Origin: Thioalkalivibrio paradoxus ARh 1
GTDB taxonomy: Bacteria > Pseudomonadota > Gammaproteobacteria > Ectothiorhodospirales > Ectothiorhodospiraceae
Reading direction: 5' to 3'
Length of the DNA: 64,000 nucleotides
Assembly (NCBI RefSeq): GCF_000227685.2
Contig: NZ_CP007029.1
Span: 1,090,501-1,154,500 of the forward strand
The notes beneath the pieces are model-generated. The model saw nothing but the letters and a program-made list of their open reading frames with translations, had not been told where the DNA came from and did not search any database. The position numbers were made by a program, and so were the translations under genes. Position 1 is the first letter of the stretch, and the number at the start of each line of letters is the position of its first letter. This document shows positions 25,130 through 34,500 of the stretch, piece by piece.

Positions 25130-26491
25130 TCAGTTGAGCTGCAGGATTGCGGTGGCGACGCCGAAATAGATGATGATACCGAGCACGTCCACGACGGAAG
25201 TGATCAGGGGTGCGCTCGCCGTGGCTGGATCGAGTCTTAGACGCGTGAGCACGAAGGGCAGCGTCATGCCGAACAGGGAGCCGAATACCACGACCAGGAA
25301 CATCGCGATCGCGACCGCGTTCGCGACCTCGAGGTTGCCGAGCCAGTTGCCCCCGAGCCATATCGAGGCCGCCATCGCGAGGCCAAGTCCGGTGGCGACC
25401 GACACCTCTTTCGCGCCGAGCCGGAGCCAGTCCCGGGTCTGGACATCGCCCGTTGCCAGCGCGCGCACGATCAGCGTCGACGCCTGGGCGCCGGCGTTGC
25501 CGCCGGTGGCGATGACCATCGGCAGAAAGAAGACCAATGCCACCACCGCCTCGATCGATGCCTCGAAGAATGCGATTGCGGTTCCGGACAGGATGTTGAC
25601 GAGTACCAGGATCAGCAGCCAGCCGACCCGTTTCCGATACAGTAGACGCATGCTCGCATCGCGGAGCGAGAGGGTCAGGTCCCCGACCGCCGCCATGCGG
25701 TGGAAATCCTCGGTCGTTTCCTCCCGGATCACGTCGAGTACGTCGTCGACGGTGATGATGCCGAGGATCACGCCGCGTTCGTCGACGACCGGGAGCACGT
25801 CCAGGTCGTAGTGGCTGATGCGCCGCGCCGCCTCTTCCTGGTCCTCGTGCGCCTCGACGCTCACGATGTCGGTGTGGATGCGCGAGCCCACGGTCAGGCT
25901 TGGCCGGCTGAGCAGCAACTCCTTCAGCCGTACCCAGCCGAGCAGCTGACCCTCGGGCGAGACCGCGAAGATGGTGTTCACCGTTTCCGCGATCTCGCTG
26001 TGTTCGCGCAGATGATCGAGCGCCTCGGCGACGGTCCACTCGGGGCGTACGGTCGCGAACTCGGGCGTCATGATCCGCCCGGCGCTCTCTTCCGGGTAGG
26101 CGAGCAGCGACGTCAGGACCTGCTGGTCGTCATCCGGCAGGGCCTCGAGGATGGCTTCGACGTGGTCGTCTTCGAGTTCTTCGAGTACCGCGGCCGCGTC
26201 GTCGTAGGACAGCTCGCCGATCAGCCGCGTCGCCTCGGCGGGGTCGAGCTGCTCGAGAAGAACGGTCTGGTGTTCGGTGGGGAGGTGCGCATAGATCTCG
26301 GCGGTGCGCTCGTGGTTCAGGCGCTCGAACAGCGCGTGCCAGTGCTGGCGCGGCAGCTCGCCGAGCGCTTGCGCGATATCCTGAGCGGGATGCGCGTCGA
26401 TCAACTCGGAGAGCTGGTCGATCTCCCCATGTTCCAGCGCGGTGCGCAGGTGATCGGCGAGCGTCGGGCCTTCTTCGATAATGGCATTCAT
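25130..26491 (-). CDS. mgtE: Mg2+ channel MgtE, copy 2
   Basis: 453 residues. The N domain runs about 15-125 (helical repeats such as HLPTEHQTVLLEQLDPAEATRLIGEL), CBS domains about 130-250 (LDVLPVVDERGVILGIITVDDVLDV) and five membrane helices about 280-453. Channel-domain motifs are PMVIATGGNAGAQAST and DVLGIIIYFGVATAIL with the pore Asp. It starts 12 bp after the stop of copy 3, so the two form a tandem operon. The sequences differ throughout, so they are old paralogues and not a recent duplication. Confidence 0.95.
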   Translation of the reverse strand: MNAIIEEGPTLADHLRTALEHGEIDQLSELIDAHPAQDIAQALGELPRQHWHALFERLNHERTAEIYAHLPTEHQTVLLEQLDPAEATRLIGELSYDDAAAVLEELEDDHVEAILEALPDDDQQVLTSLLAYPEESAGRIMTPEFATVRPEWTVAEALDHLREHSEIAETVNTIFAVSPEGQLLGWVRLKELLLSRPSLTVGSRIHTDIVSVEAHEDQEEAARRISHYDLDVLPVVDERGVILGIITVDDVLDVIREETTEDFHRMAAVGDLTLSLRDASMRLLYRKRVGWLLILVLVNILSGTAIAFFEASIEAVVALVFFLPMVIATGGNAGAQASTLIVRALATGDVQTRDWLRLGAKEVSVATGLGLAMAASIWLGGNWLGNLEVANAVAIAMFLVVVFGSLFGMTLPFVLTRLRLDPATASAPLITSVVDVLGIIIYFGVATAILQLN

Positions 26492-26503
26492 GGTGGCACC
26501 CGA

Positions 26504-27868
26504 TCAGGTCCCGGCGATGGTGATGTTGAAGATCGCAACGGCCAGCGCGAAGTAGATCATGATGCCGGAGATATCCGCGAGAGCCGTCACCAGCGGCACG
26601 CTGGCCGTTGCGGGATCCATTTTCAGCCGGCTCAGAATGATCGGGAGAAGCATCCCGATGATGCTGGCGGCAGCCACGATCAGCATCATCGCGATCGCGA
26701 CCAGCAGCGCCAGTTCGAAGCCTCCGCGCCAGAACCCGAGCGCCGCCACGGCGATCCCCATCGTGACACCGAGCGATACCGATACGCCGATCTCCTTGCC
26801 CCAGAGCTTCAGCCAGTCCCGTGCGGTGACGTCTCCGGTCGCGATCGCGCGCACCATCAAGGTGGAACTCTGCGCGCCCGCGTTGCCGCCGGAGTCGATG
26901 ATCAGCGGCAGGAAGAATACCAGCACCACCAGCGCCTCGATCGCCTCCTCGTAGCGCGAGATCACATAGCCGCCGATCGTGTTGAAGGCCACCAGCACGA
27001 GCAGCCAACCCACGCGTTTTCGAATCAGCAGGCCCGCACTGGCATTCTGCACGCTCAGGCTCAGGCTGCCCACCGAGCCCATCTTGTGGAAATCCTCGGT
27101 GGACTCGGCTTCCAGCAAGTCCACCACGTCGTCGACCGTCACCACGCCGAGGAGCACGCCGTCGTCGCCGACCACCGGCAGGGTTTCGAGGTCGTAGTGC
27201 TGGATCCGGCGGGCCGCCTCGATCGGGTCGTCGAGTACCGACACCGTCACCGGCGGATTCGGCGGCAGCACGGTTGCGACGGGGTCGTCCGGGCGCCCGC
27301 GCAGAAAATGCCGGATCGGCACCGCCGCGAGAAGCCGGCGGTCGTCGTCGACGACGAAGATCACGTTGTTGGAATGCTCGTCGGCATTGCGGCGGATGAA
27401 GGCCAGCGCGCGCTTCATGCTCCATTCCGGTTCCACGGCCACCACATCCGAGGACATCACGCGGCCGACCGAGTTTTCGGGGTAGTCCAGCTGCTTCAGC
27501 GCGCGGCGGATTGCGCGAAAGGGCAGCAGTCGCAGGTAGTCGCGCAGTTGTTCGTTGTCCAGACCTTGCAGCAGTGCGGTCAGGTCGTCGGTATCCATCT
27601 CCGACAGCAGGAAGCGGGCGTCGGCGCGCGGGGTCTGGCCGAGCAGGCGGGTCTGGTATTCGGGGTCCAGGTAGCCGAACACGTCCGCCTTGCGCCCGGG
27701 TGGCAAGCGGTTGAACACGACCGCGAGGTCGTCGCCGCCGAGCTCCATCAATACCCAGGCGATGTCCTGCACGCGCATGAAGTCCAGCGTCTCGCGCAGG
27801 CCGTCGCGATCGTCCAGGCGGAGCAGTTCCCGTATCTCGACGACGAACTGTTCAAGATTGTGCTCCAT
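26504..27868 (-). CDS. mgtE: Mg2+ channel MgtE, copy 3
   Basis: 454 residues; the ATG follows GGAGGAG. N domain about 10-125, CBS pair about 135-255 (LETLPVVGDDGVLLGVVTVDDVVDLL) and five membrane helices about 285-454, with PLIIDSGGNAGAQSST and DISGIMIYFALAVAIF. It is the first gene of the mgtE-mgtE operon. A 15-bp-stem hairpin lies about 100 bp upstream. Related Mg2+/Co2+ channels can differ in ion preference, so one copy may handle another divalent ion; nothing in the sequence decides this. Confidence 0.95.
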   Translation of the reverse strand: MEHNLEQFVVEIRELLRLDDRDGLRETLDFMRVQDIAWVLMELGGDDLAVVFNRLPPGRKADVFGYLDPEYQTRLLGQTPRADARFLLSEMDTDDLTALLQGLDNEQLRDYLRLLPFRAIRRALKQLDYPENSVGRVMSSDVVAVEPEWSMKRALAFIRRNADEHSNNVIFVVDDDRRLLAAVPIRHFLRGRPDDPVATVLPPNPPVTVSVLDDPIEAARRIQHYDLETLPVVGDDGVLLGVVTVDDVVDLLEAESTEDFHKMGSVGSLSLSVQNASAGLLIRKRVGWLLVLVAFNTIGGYVISRYEEAIEALVVLVFFLPLIIDSGGNAGAQSSTLMVRAIATGDVTARDWLKLWGKEIGVSVSLGVTMGIAVAALGFWRGGFELALLVAIAMMLIVAAASIIGMLLPIILSRLKMDPATASVPLVTALADISGIMIYFALAVAIFNITIAGT

Positions 27869-28302
27869 ACCGCTCCTCCGGGTCGGCCCAGCGCTGGACC
27901 GGATGTGGGTGCGCTGCGGGCAGCGCGGGTTCGGTGTGGGCGCGGGCGCGGTTCGGTGTTCCCTCCCTTGCTCTGCGGCAGCGCCTGGGGCGCCTGCCGC
28001 AGAGCAAGAAAGGGATGACGAACTTCAGTTTTGGCCCGGCCGTTGGTTCCGTAAGCCCTGCGGAAGGCGACCGAACCGGGAGGGGCTGGGTCTGCTAACG
28101 CAAGGCGTGGCTAGATCGACTGCGTCGGTTGCGTTTCAAGGCAGATACCCATGCTGGGGAAGACGGCGGAATTGTACCGGAGGACCCGCCTTCGTGGAAC
28201 CGGATCGGGCCGAAGGCGGGTGGTTTGCCGTATCGTTCTCCGGCATGGTCCGAACCAACCCGGCTGCGTCGTGGTCGGTTCAGGCAGATGCACGGGGGGA
28301 AC
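27869..28302. other. Divergent intergenic stretch with one very strong hairpin
   Basis: No gene is supported in these 434 bp. The region is divergent between mgtE copy 3 and the ABC ATPase gene at 28303 and contains the hairpin at 27967-28008. In-frame extensions of the ATPase gene upstream of 28303 lack a ribosome site. Confidence 0.5.
27967..28008. terminator. Long perfect hairpin between divergent genes
   Basis: CTTGCTCTGCGGCAG pairs perfectly with CTGCCGCAGAGCAAG (15 bp), with a GC-rich loop. On the minus strand it would fall within the mgtE copy 3 leader, about 100 bp before the ATG. It could be an attenuator of that operon or a stray repeat. Confidence 0.45.
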
Positions 28303-29025
28303 ATGGCGAACGAACCCGATTCAGTCCTCGAATGCCGGTCTCTGGGGTTCTCCTATTCCGGGGGCGGCGGCAGCGTGCCGGTGCTGGATGCGCTCGATCT
28401 GCGGCTCGCGCGCGGCGAACGGGTCGCGATCGTCGGCGAAAGCGGCAGCGGCAAGTCGACCCTGCTGCATCTTGCCGCGGGTCTGGAACGGCCGACCTCG
28501 GGGGCAGTGCGGCTGAACGGCATCGACCTGGGCAGCCTCGACGAGCGCGAGCGCACGCTGCGCCGGCGCCGCGAGCTGGGGATCGTGTTCCAGGCGTTTC
28601 ACCTGATTCCCACCCTGACCGCGGCCGAGAACGTCGCGTTGCCGCTGGAGCTGTCGGGGCTGGCGCGCGGGCGCGAGGCGCGTGCGCGGGCGGAATCGGA
28701 ACTCGCGAACGTGGCACTCACCGACAAGACGGACCGTTATCCCGAGCAGCTCTCCGGCGGCGAGCAGCAGCGGGTCGCGATTGCCCGGGCGCTGGTGCAC
28801 CGCCCGCGCCTGATCCTGGCGGACGAGCCCACGGGAAACCTGGACTCGAACACCGGCGAGGCGGTGTTCCGCCTGCTGCTCGCGCGGGTGGAGGCCTCCG
28901 GAAGCGCGCTGCTGATGGTGACCCACAGCGACGCCCTTGCCGCGCGGTTGGACCGCAGGGTCCGGATGGTCGACGGGCATCTGCTGGACCACCCGTTCCG
29001 GGCTGCGGTCGGTACTGAACGATGA
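28303..29025 (+). CDS. ABC transporter ATPase (AttE/LolD-like)
   Basis: 240 residues from the ATG at 28303, preceded by a GGGGGG run. Walker A is GESGSGKST, the Q-loop is VFQAFHLIPTLTA, the signature is LSGGEQQRVAIA and Walker B is LILADEPTGNLD. The 'EPTGNLD' and 'LIPTLTAAENV' patterns mark the MacB/LolD/FtsE subclass, which works with FtsX-type permeases and not with ABC-2 ones. It is the first of three genes with the permease at 29063 and the CrtC-like lipoprotein at 31579. Confidence 0.93.
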   Translation: MANEPDSVLECRSLGFSYSGGGGSVPVLDALDLRLARGERVAIVGESGSGKSTLLHLAAGLERPTSGAVRLNGIDLGSLDERERTLRRRRELGIVFQAFHLIPTLTAAENVALPLELSGLARGREARARAESELANVALTDKTDRYPEQLSGGEQQRVAIARALVHRPRLILADEPTGNLDSNTGEAVFRLLLARVEASGSALLMVTHSDALAARLDRRVRMVDGHLLDHPFRAAVGTER

Positions 29026-29062
29026 CTGGCTGCCCGTCCGTCACCCGACGCCGGGAATCCGC

Positions 29063-31582
29063 GTGAACGGCAACGCGCTGCTGCTGAAAGCCTGGCTGCG
29101 CGACTGGCGCCGGCATCCGCTGCAGCGGATGCTGACCATCCTCGGTGTGGTGATTGCGGTGGCGGTGGTGCTTGCGGTCGACCTGGCCAACCAGTCCGCG
29201 CAGCGCGCCTTCGACCGCTCGATGCTCGAGGTCGCCGGGGCTGCGACGCACCAGATCCTGGGGCCAGCCGAAGGGTTCGACGAACGGCATTACCGGGATC
29301 TGCGTCTTGCCGGATGGCGTGACCTCGCCCCGGTCGTCGAGGGGGCGCTACGGCTCGAGTCCGGCGAGACGGTGTACCTGCTCGGCGTCGACCCGCTGGC
29401 CGAGGATCCGTTTCGCGAGGCCGCCTCCGGCTTCGGTTCGATCCCGGTGCAGCGTCTGATGACCGAGCCGGGCACAGTGCTGGTGCCGCCCGAATGGCTG
29501 CAGCGCCAGGGCATCGACGGCGAATCGACGCTGCGCGCGCGCGGCGCGGCGGGCCTGCACAGGCTGACGGCGCTGCCCGCCCCCGCGGGCGCGGCACAGG
29601 GCCAGATCTGGGTTGCCGACATCGCGACCGCTCAGATGCTGCTGGACCGGGCCGGGCGGCTCGACCGGATCGACGTGCGTCTCGACCGCGGCGGTCGCGC
29701 AGAAGACCTCAAGGCGCAACTGCCGCCGGGGCTGGAGTTGATCGCCGTGGGCGCGCGCGACGCCGCCGCCCGCGAGCTGGCGCAGGCGTTTCGAATCAAC
29801 CTGACCGCGATGAGCCTGCTCGCGCTATTGATCGCGGTGTTCCTCGTCTACAACACGCAGACCTTTTCCGTGCTGCGCCGGCTCCAGGTGCTGGGTTCGC
29901 TGCACCTGGTCGGCGTCGGGCGTGGGCAGGTGGTGGGCGTGGTGCTGTTCGAGGCCTTCCTGGTTGGGCTGATCGGCACCGTGCTCGGGACCCTGTTCGG
30001 GATCTGGCTCGCACAGGGGCTGGTGGGGCAGGTGGCGCGCACGGTGTCGGATCACTTTTTCACAGTCGCGGTGACCGCCGTCGAGCCGCGCCCGCTGGCG
30101 CTGGCGGCTGTGCTGGCACTGGGGCTGGGACTTACGGTGCTGGCGGCATTGGCGCCGGCGCTGGAGGCGGCCGGCAGCCGCGGGATGGGCGCGTCCGGGC
30201 GGGCGGCGGTGGAACGCCGCGCCCGCAACCTGACCGGCTACCTGTTCGCGACCGGATTGCTGGGACTGCTGGCCGGCGCGTGGATTGCGGCGCTGGGTCT
30301 CGGGGGGCTCGTCGGCGGTTTCGTCGCGCTGTTCCTGATGATCACCGGTTTCCTGCTATTGCTGCCGCGGCTGCTCGCGTTGGCGCTGCGCTGGCTCGGC
30401 GGCCCGGTCGCGGACCGCTTCGACAGCCCGCTGCCGCGGCTCGCCGGGCGCAGCCTCGAGCGCAGCCTGTCGCGCAGCGGCCCGGCGGTGGTCGCGCTGA
30501 CGCTGGCATTGGCGGCGGCGATCGGCGTCAGCGTGCTGGTCGGGAGTTTCCGCGTCAGCGTCGCCGACTGGCTAGGACAGACGCTGACCTCCGATGTCTA
30601 CTTGGTCTCGGCCGGGCCGGCTGCGGCGCGCAGCTCCTCCCGGCTGCCCGGCGACTGGGCGGACACTGTGCGTCAGTGGCCGGAGGTCGCGTCGGTCAGT
30701 ACCGCGACCACGCTGGAGACGCCTTCCGGGCTTGGCGTGATCGACCTGTTCCTGCTGTCCCCGCATGCCGACTGGCTTGACCACCTGCCGCTGGTCTCAG
30801 GCGCTGCCCCGGACCTGGACGCGCGCCTGCGCGAGAGCGACGCGGTGCTGATCACCGAGGGTTTCGCTGCACACCACGCGCTGGATCTCGGCGACCGGAT
30901 CGAGATCGCAACCCCGCAGGGCCGGCGCAGCTTCGACGTGGCCGGGATCTACCGCGACTACAGCAACCCCAGCGGGACCGTATTGATGCGCGCCGAACGC
31001 TACGACCCCGGGTCTGCCCGCGAGTTTGCCTCGATGGGGCTGCGTGCCGCCGAGGGTGTGACCGTTGAGGCTCTGGAGGCCAGGCTGGACGCCTGGGCGC
31101 GGGAGCAGGACCGGCCGGCGCTGGTGACCCTCCCCGAGACGATCGAGGCCGAATCCTTGGCGATCTTCGACCGAACGTTCGCGATCACCCACCTGCTGCG
31201 GCTGATCACGCTGTTCGTCGCGTTCGTCGCGATCCTCAGCGCGCTGGTCGCGCTGCAGATGGAGCGGGCCCGCGAGTATGCGGTGCTGCGCAGCACCGGC
31301 CTGCTTCCGGCCGGCGTGGGGCAGCTGGTGTTCCTGCAGGGCGGGCTGCTGGGCCTGTACGCGGCGCTTGCAGCGATTCCGCTGGGGCTCAGTATGGGCT
31401 GGGTCCTGATCGAGGTGATCAACCGCGAGGCCTTCGGCTGGCGCATGGACGTGCTGCTGCCGGGGATGCCCCTGGTCGAGAACGTCGCGCTCGGTATCGG
31501 CGCGGCGTTGTTGGCGTCGATCTACCCGGCCTGGCGGCTCGCCCGTATGCCGCTGGTGCCGGCGTTGCGGGTGCAGGCATGA
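29063..31582 (+). CDS. Large FtsX-type ABC permease (AttF/G-like)
   Basis: 839 residues from a GTG at 29063; earlier in-frame positions lie within the ATPase gene, and the first membrane segment (LGVVIAVAVVLAVDLA) begins about 30 residues after this start. Two FtsX domains are present: membrane segments around 245-365 plus a central pair around 390-440, and the second FtsX set around 690-830. The periplasmic parts are large. Such mechanotransmission permeases drive periplasmic substrates or extract lipids rather than transport across the membrane. The last codons overlap the next gene's ATG by 4 bp. Confidence 0.88.
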   Translation: MNGNALLLKAWLRDWRRHPLQRMLTILGVVIAVAVVLAVDLANQSAQRAFDRSMLEVAGAATHQILGPAEGFDERHYRDLRLAGWRDLAPVVEGALRLESGETVYLLGVDPLAEDPFREAASGFGSIPVQRLMTEPGTVLVPPEWLQRQGIDGESTLRARGAAGLHRLTALPAPAGAAQGQIWVADIATAQMLLDRAGRLDRIDVRLDRGGRAEDLKAQLPPGLELIAVGARDAAARELAQAFRINLTAMSLLALLIAVFLVYNTQTFSVLRRLQVLGSLHLVGVGRGQVVGVVLFEAFLVGLIGTVLGTLFGIWLAQGLVGQVARTVSDHFFTVAVTAVEPRPLALAAVLALGLGLTVLAALAPALEAAGSRGMGASGRAAVERRARNLTGYLFATGLLGLLAGAWIAALGLGGLVGGFVALFLMITGFLLLLPRLLALALRWLGGPVADRFDSPLPRLAGRSLERSLSRSGPAVVALTLALAAAIGVSVLVGSFRVSVADWLGQTLTSDVYLVSAGPAAARSSSRLPGDWADTVRQWPEVASVSTATTLETPSGLGVIDLFLLSPHADWLDHLPLVSGAAPDLDARLRESDAVLITEGFAAHHALDLGDRIEIATPQGRRSFDVAGIYRDYSNPSGTVLMRAERYDPGSAREFASMGLRAAEGVTVEALEARLDAWAREQDRPALVTLPETIEAESLAIFDRTFAITHLLRLITLFVAFVAILSALVALQMERAREYAVLRSTGLLPAGVGQLVFLQGGLLGLYAALAAIPLGLSMGWVLIEVINREAFGWRMDVLLPGMPLVENVALGIGAALLASIYPAWRLARMPLVPALRVQA

Positions 31583-32844
31583 GCGCGAACGGGATTATGC
31601 CCACGGTCGGTCGTCCCGCTCCGGTGGGGCGCCCGCGGCGAAGTGTGGCCGGGATCGTTCGGACACTGGCCGTGACGCTGGCCGTGATTCTGGGCGCGGT
31701 GTTGCTGGCCGCCTGCGGTTCCGCGCCGCCCCCGGACGCGGACGGAGAGGCCACCGTCACCCGGGTCAGCGAGGCCCTCGGCGGGACCGATACCGGTGGC
31801 TATAACCGTGCCGATACGCCGCGCGAGTTCGCCTTCCCGCGCGATCACGGTCCGCACGAGGGGTTTCGCAACGAATGGTGGTACCTCACCGGCAACCTCG
31901 ACGATGCCGAGGGTGGACGGTACGGCTTCCACATCACCTTTTTCCGGGTCGCGCTGGCGCCCGCCTTCTCGGGGGATCCGGCCGCGCTGCAGTCGCAGTG
32001 GGCGGCGCGCCATGTCTGGATGGGGCATACGGCGGTGACCGACGTCCGGCGGGGTCGGCACGTGTCGGACGAGCGCTTTGCCCGCGAGGCGGTGGGGCTG
32101 GCTGGTGCCACCGACCCTGCGGGCTCGGTCTGGCTGGAGGACTGGCGCCTCTCGGGGCTGGATGCGGAGCGGTGGCAGATCGATTTCGACTCCGGCCCGT
32201 ACCTTCTGGCACTGGAGCTGACCCCGCTGCGCGACCCGGTGCTGCAGGGGGACGCCGGATTGAGCCAGAAGGGCCGCGAGCAGGGCAACGCCTCGTACTA
32301 TTACTCGGTGCCGCGCATTGCGGTGCAGGGCGTCGTCGAGGACGAGCGCGGGCCGCGGGAAGTGACCGGGCAGGCCTGGCTCGACCGCGAGTGGAGCACC
32401 AGTGCGCTGGACGAAAACCAGGTCGGCTGGGACTGGTTCGCGCTGCAGCTCGACGACGGCACCGACATCATGTACTACCAGTTGCGCCAGCACGACGGCA
32501 CGCCGGATCCCCTGTCCAAGGGCCGCTGGATGCCCGCGGACGGCGAGGACCGCCTGCTGCGTCCCGACGCGGTGCGGCTGACGCCCACCCGGTTCGCCCG
32601 CGTCGCGACCGGGAACCGCTACCCGGTCGCCTGGCGGCTGGCGATTCCGGCGGAAGATGTGGAGCTGGCGGAAGATGTGGAGCTGGTCGTGGAAGCGGTG
32701 CTGGACGACCAGGAGATGCAGTCGTTCATACGGTACTGGGAAGGCGCGGTCGATGTTCGCACACCGGACGGCCGCAAGATCGGACGCGGCTTCGTCGAGC
32801 TGACCGGCTATGACGAGGAGCGTTCGCTCACCGCTGGCCGATGA
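31579..32844 (+). CDS. AttH/CrtC-like lipocalin-type lipoprotein
   Basis: 421 residues. The N-terminus has a hydrophobic stretch ending in the lipobox LLAAC (Cys46), so it is a lipoprotein. The mature protein is recognisable as the AttH/CrtC family by FPRDHGPHEGFRNEWWYLTGNL, GYHITFFR-like GFHITFFRVAL, and WLDREWSTSALDENQVGWDWFALQL. This fold is a double lipocalin; some members hydrate carotenoids, but lipoprotein members next to FtsX-type ABC genes have no known substrate. An 18-bp tandem duplication (32653-32688) repeats AEDVEL. The ATG overlaps the permease TGA. Confidence 0.88.
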   Translation: MSANGIMPTVGRPAPVGRPRRSVAGIVRTLAVTLAVILGAVLLAACGSAPPPDADGEATVTRVSEALGGTDTGGYNRADTPREFAFPRDHGPHEGFRNEWWYLTGNLDDAEGGRYGFHITFFRVALAPAFSGDPAALQSQWAARHVWMGHTAVTDVRRGRHVSDERFAREAVGLAGATDPAGSVWLEDWRLSGLDAERWQIDFDSGPYLLALELTPLRDPVLQGDAGLSQKGREQGNASYYYSVPRIAVQGVVEDERGPREVTGQAWLDREWSTSALDENQVGWDWFALQLDDGTDIMYYQLRQHDGTPDPLSKGRWMPADGEDRLLRPDAVRLTPTRFARVATGNRYPVAWRLAIPAEDVELAEDVELVVEAVLDDQEMQSFIRYWEGAVDVRTPDGRKIGRGFVELTGYDEERSLTAGR

Positions 32845-33103
32845 TCGCGAGCGGAATTCGAGCGTACCGGCCTACAAGGGGTGCGTACAAGGGCGGCCAG
32901 GCAGCGGTGGAGCTGGACACGACCGGCGGCTGTCTTCGCGCGTCAGGGTGCCGGGGTCGCTGTTCAGCGCCGGGAACCCACGACCGCGATCGGTGCCTGG
33001 GGCCGCGATCAACCGACGAGCGCCCGGCGGCGGGGCGTGGGCCGAAGACGCCGGACGCCATCATCGGCCATGCGGCGCCGGGTGGGCCGGCGCCGCGCGG
33101 GGG
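32845..33103. other. Short intergenic stretch with nothing recognisable
   Basis: About 260 bp between converging genes. I see no gene, repeat or clear terminator. Confidence 0.4.
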
Positions 33104-33298
33104 TCACCAGTCCAGGTCGTCCAGCGCAACGCCCTCGTCGAGGTCGTCGCGCAGGCGGCTGCGCAGCGCCCGCTGTTCGAGCAGGCGTTCCAGCGAACGC
33201 CGTGCCGCCAGCGGATTCGCCTGGGCGCGCTGCATCGCACCGATGTCCATCGTGTCGTCGTCGTAGTCCAGGCTCAGGTCGTCGCTCAGGGTCATCAT
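33104..33298 (-). CDS. Small acidic protein of the PA3496 type
   Basis: 64 residues from the ATG at 33298 (a second ATG follows immediately). An Asp-rich N-terminal half (SDDLSLDYDDDTMDIG) is followed by a basic-acidic helix RRSLERLLEQRALRSRLRDDLDE. This composition and the 'R..iE.llE.raLr..L.dd' pattern match the PA3496-type small proteins, named as putative envelope integrity factors; the role is poorly known. A GGAGGTGA lies 26 bases upstream of the ATG, too far for a standard site, so the start is somewhat uncertain. It is divergent from msrP. Confidence 0.65.
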   Translation of the reverse strand: MMTLSDDLSLDYDDDTMDIGAMQRAQANPLAARRSLERLLEQRALRSRLRDDLDEGVALDDLDW

Positions 33299-33453
33299 TC
33301 GATTCTCTCGTAAGGTTGGCTTCACCTCCTTTATAAGGATTCACTGATAAAGATCAACCAGAAAAAACTTATCCCGGATCAACCTGGTTTATTGTCCATT
33401 TGGCCTGTGTGGGCATGCGGCCTGCGCGGGCGAACTCCGGTATCCGGGCCCAT

Positions 33454-33483
33454 GTCACAGCTATGCCGGTCACAGCTATGCCG
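33454..33483. repeat. Two tandem copies of a 15-bp sequence
   Basis: GTCACAGCTATGCCG occurs twice in a row in the msrP promoter region, about 80 bp before the start codon. It could be a doubled regulator site or a slippage product. Confidence 0.6.
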
Positions 33484-33564
33484 GAACACTGGTCCAAACC
33501 AGCAGGGGCCGTCTCTCTGGTTCTGTACCGCTTACCATCGGTCGTGCACGCGAGGAACCCGCCC

Positions 33565-34500
33565 ATGCTGATCCGCACCCGTCGTCGATCCGAGCCGCAA
33601 CCCAGCGAGATCACGCCCCGCGAGGTCTATCGTCGCAGACGCGATTTCCTCCGGGGCGGACTGGCCCTTGGCGCAGGGCTGCTGCTGCCCGCGGCAGGCC
33701 AGGGGAATCCGGCGCTCGAGTACACCTCCGGAGCGTTCTCGACCGACGAGAACCTGACGCCGTACGAGGACATCACGACCTACAACAACTTCTTCGAACT
33801 GGGCACGGGCAAGTCGGACCCGGCGCGCAATGCGCATCGTCTCAAGACCGAGCCCTGGACGGTCGCGGTCGACGGCGCCTGTGCCAACCCCGGGCAGTAT
33901 GCGCTCGAGGACTTCTTGCGCCCCTGGGCGCTCGAGGAGCGGATCTATCGCTTGCGCTGCGTCGAAGGCTGGTCGATGGTGATCCCCTGGGTCGGTTTCG
34001 AACTCAACCGGGTGCTGAAGAAGGCCGAGCCCGATGGCTCGGCGCGCTACGTTGCGTTCGAAACCGTGTTGGATCCCGACAACCTGCCCGGGCAGCGGCG
34101 CCCGGTATTGGAGTGGCCGTATACCGAGGGGTTGCGGCTGGACGAGGCCATGCATCCGCTGACCCTGCTCGCGGTGGGCCTGTATGGCGAGGAACTGCCG
34201 AACCAGAACGGCGCGCCGCTGCGGCTGGTGGTGCCGTGGAAATACGGCTTCAAGAGCATCAAGTCGATCGTTCGCATCCACTTCACCGAGGACGAGCCGC
34301 CGACCGCCTGGAATCGGGCGCAGCCGAACGAGTACGGGTTCTACAGCAACGTGAATCCCGACGTCCCGCACCCGCGCTGGTCGCAGCGCACCGAGCGCCG
34401 GATCGGTGAATTGCGCCGGCGCCGGACGGAGATGTTCAACGGCTATGGCGACGAGGTTGCCCATCTCTACGAAGGGATGGACCTGAAACGGTACTTCTGA
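33565..34500 (+). CDS. msrP: Methionine sulfoxide reductase catalytic subunit MsrP
   Basis: 311 residues from the ATG at 33565; earlier in-frame starts precede it without homology. A twin-arginine signal ([20 protein letters not shown]) exports the folded molybdenum-cofactor enzyme. The Mo-ligating cysteine is C132 in [15 protein letters not shown]. Further family stretches are [23 protein letters not shown] and [20 protein letters not shown]. MsrP repairs oxidised methionine in periplasmic proteins using electrons from the quinone pool through MsrQ, encoded next with a one-base overlap. Length and motifs are normal. Confidence 0.96.
   Translation: MLIRTRRRSEPQPSEITPREVYRRRRDFLRGGLALGAGLLLPAAGQGNPALEYTSGAFSTDENLTPYEDITTYNNFFELGTGKSDPARNAHRLKTEPWTVAVDGACANPGQYALEDFLRPWALEERIYRLRCVEGWSMVIPWVGFELNRVLKKAEPDGSARYVAFETVLDPDNLPGQRRPVLEWPYTEGLRLDEAMHPLTLLAVGLYGEELPNQNGAPLRLVVPWKYGFKSIKSIVRIHFTEDEPPTAWNRAQPNEYGFYSNVNPDVPHPRWSQRTERRIGELRRRRTEMFNGYGDEVAHLYEGMDLKRYF

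Noticed and set aside
25700-28018. Plus-strand open frame of 772 codons antisense to the two tandem mgtE genes
   Set aside because: Shadow of the mgtE reading frames; no start signal and no recognisable domain.
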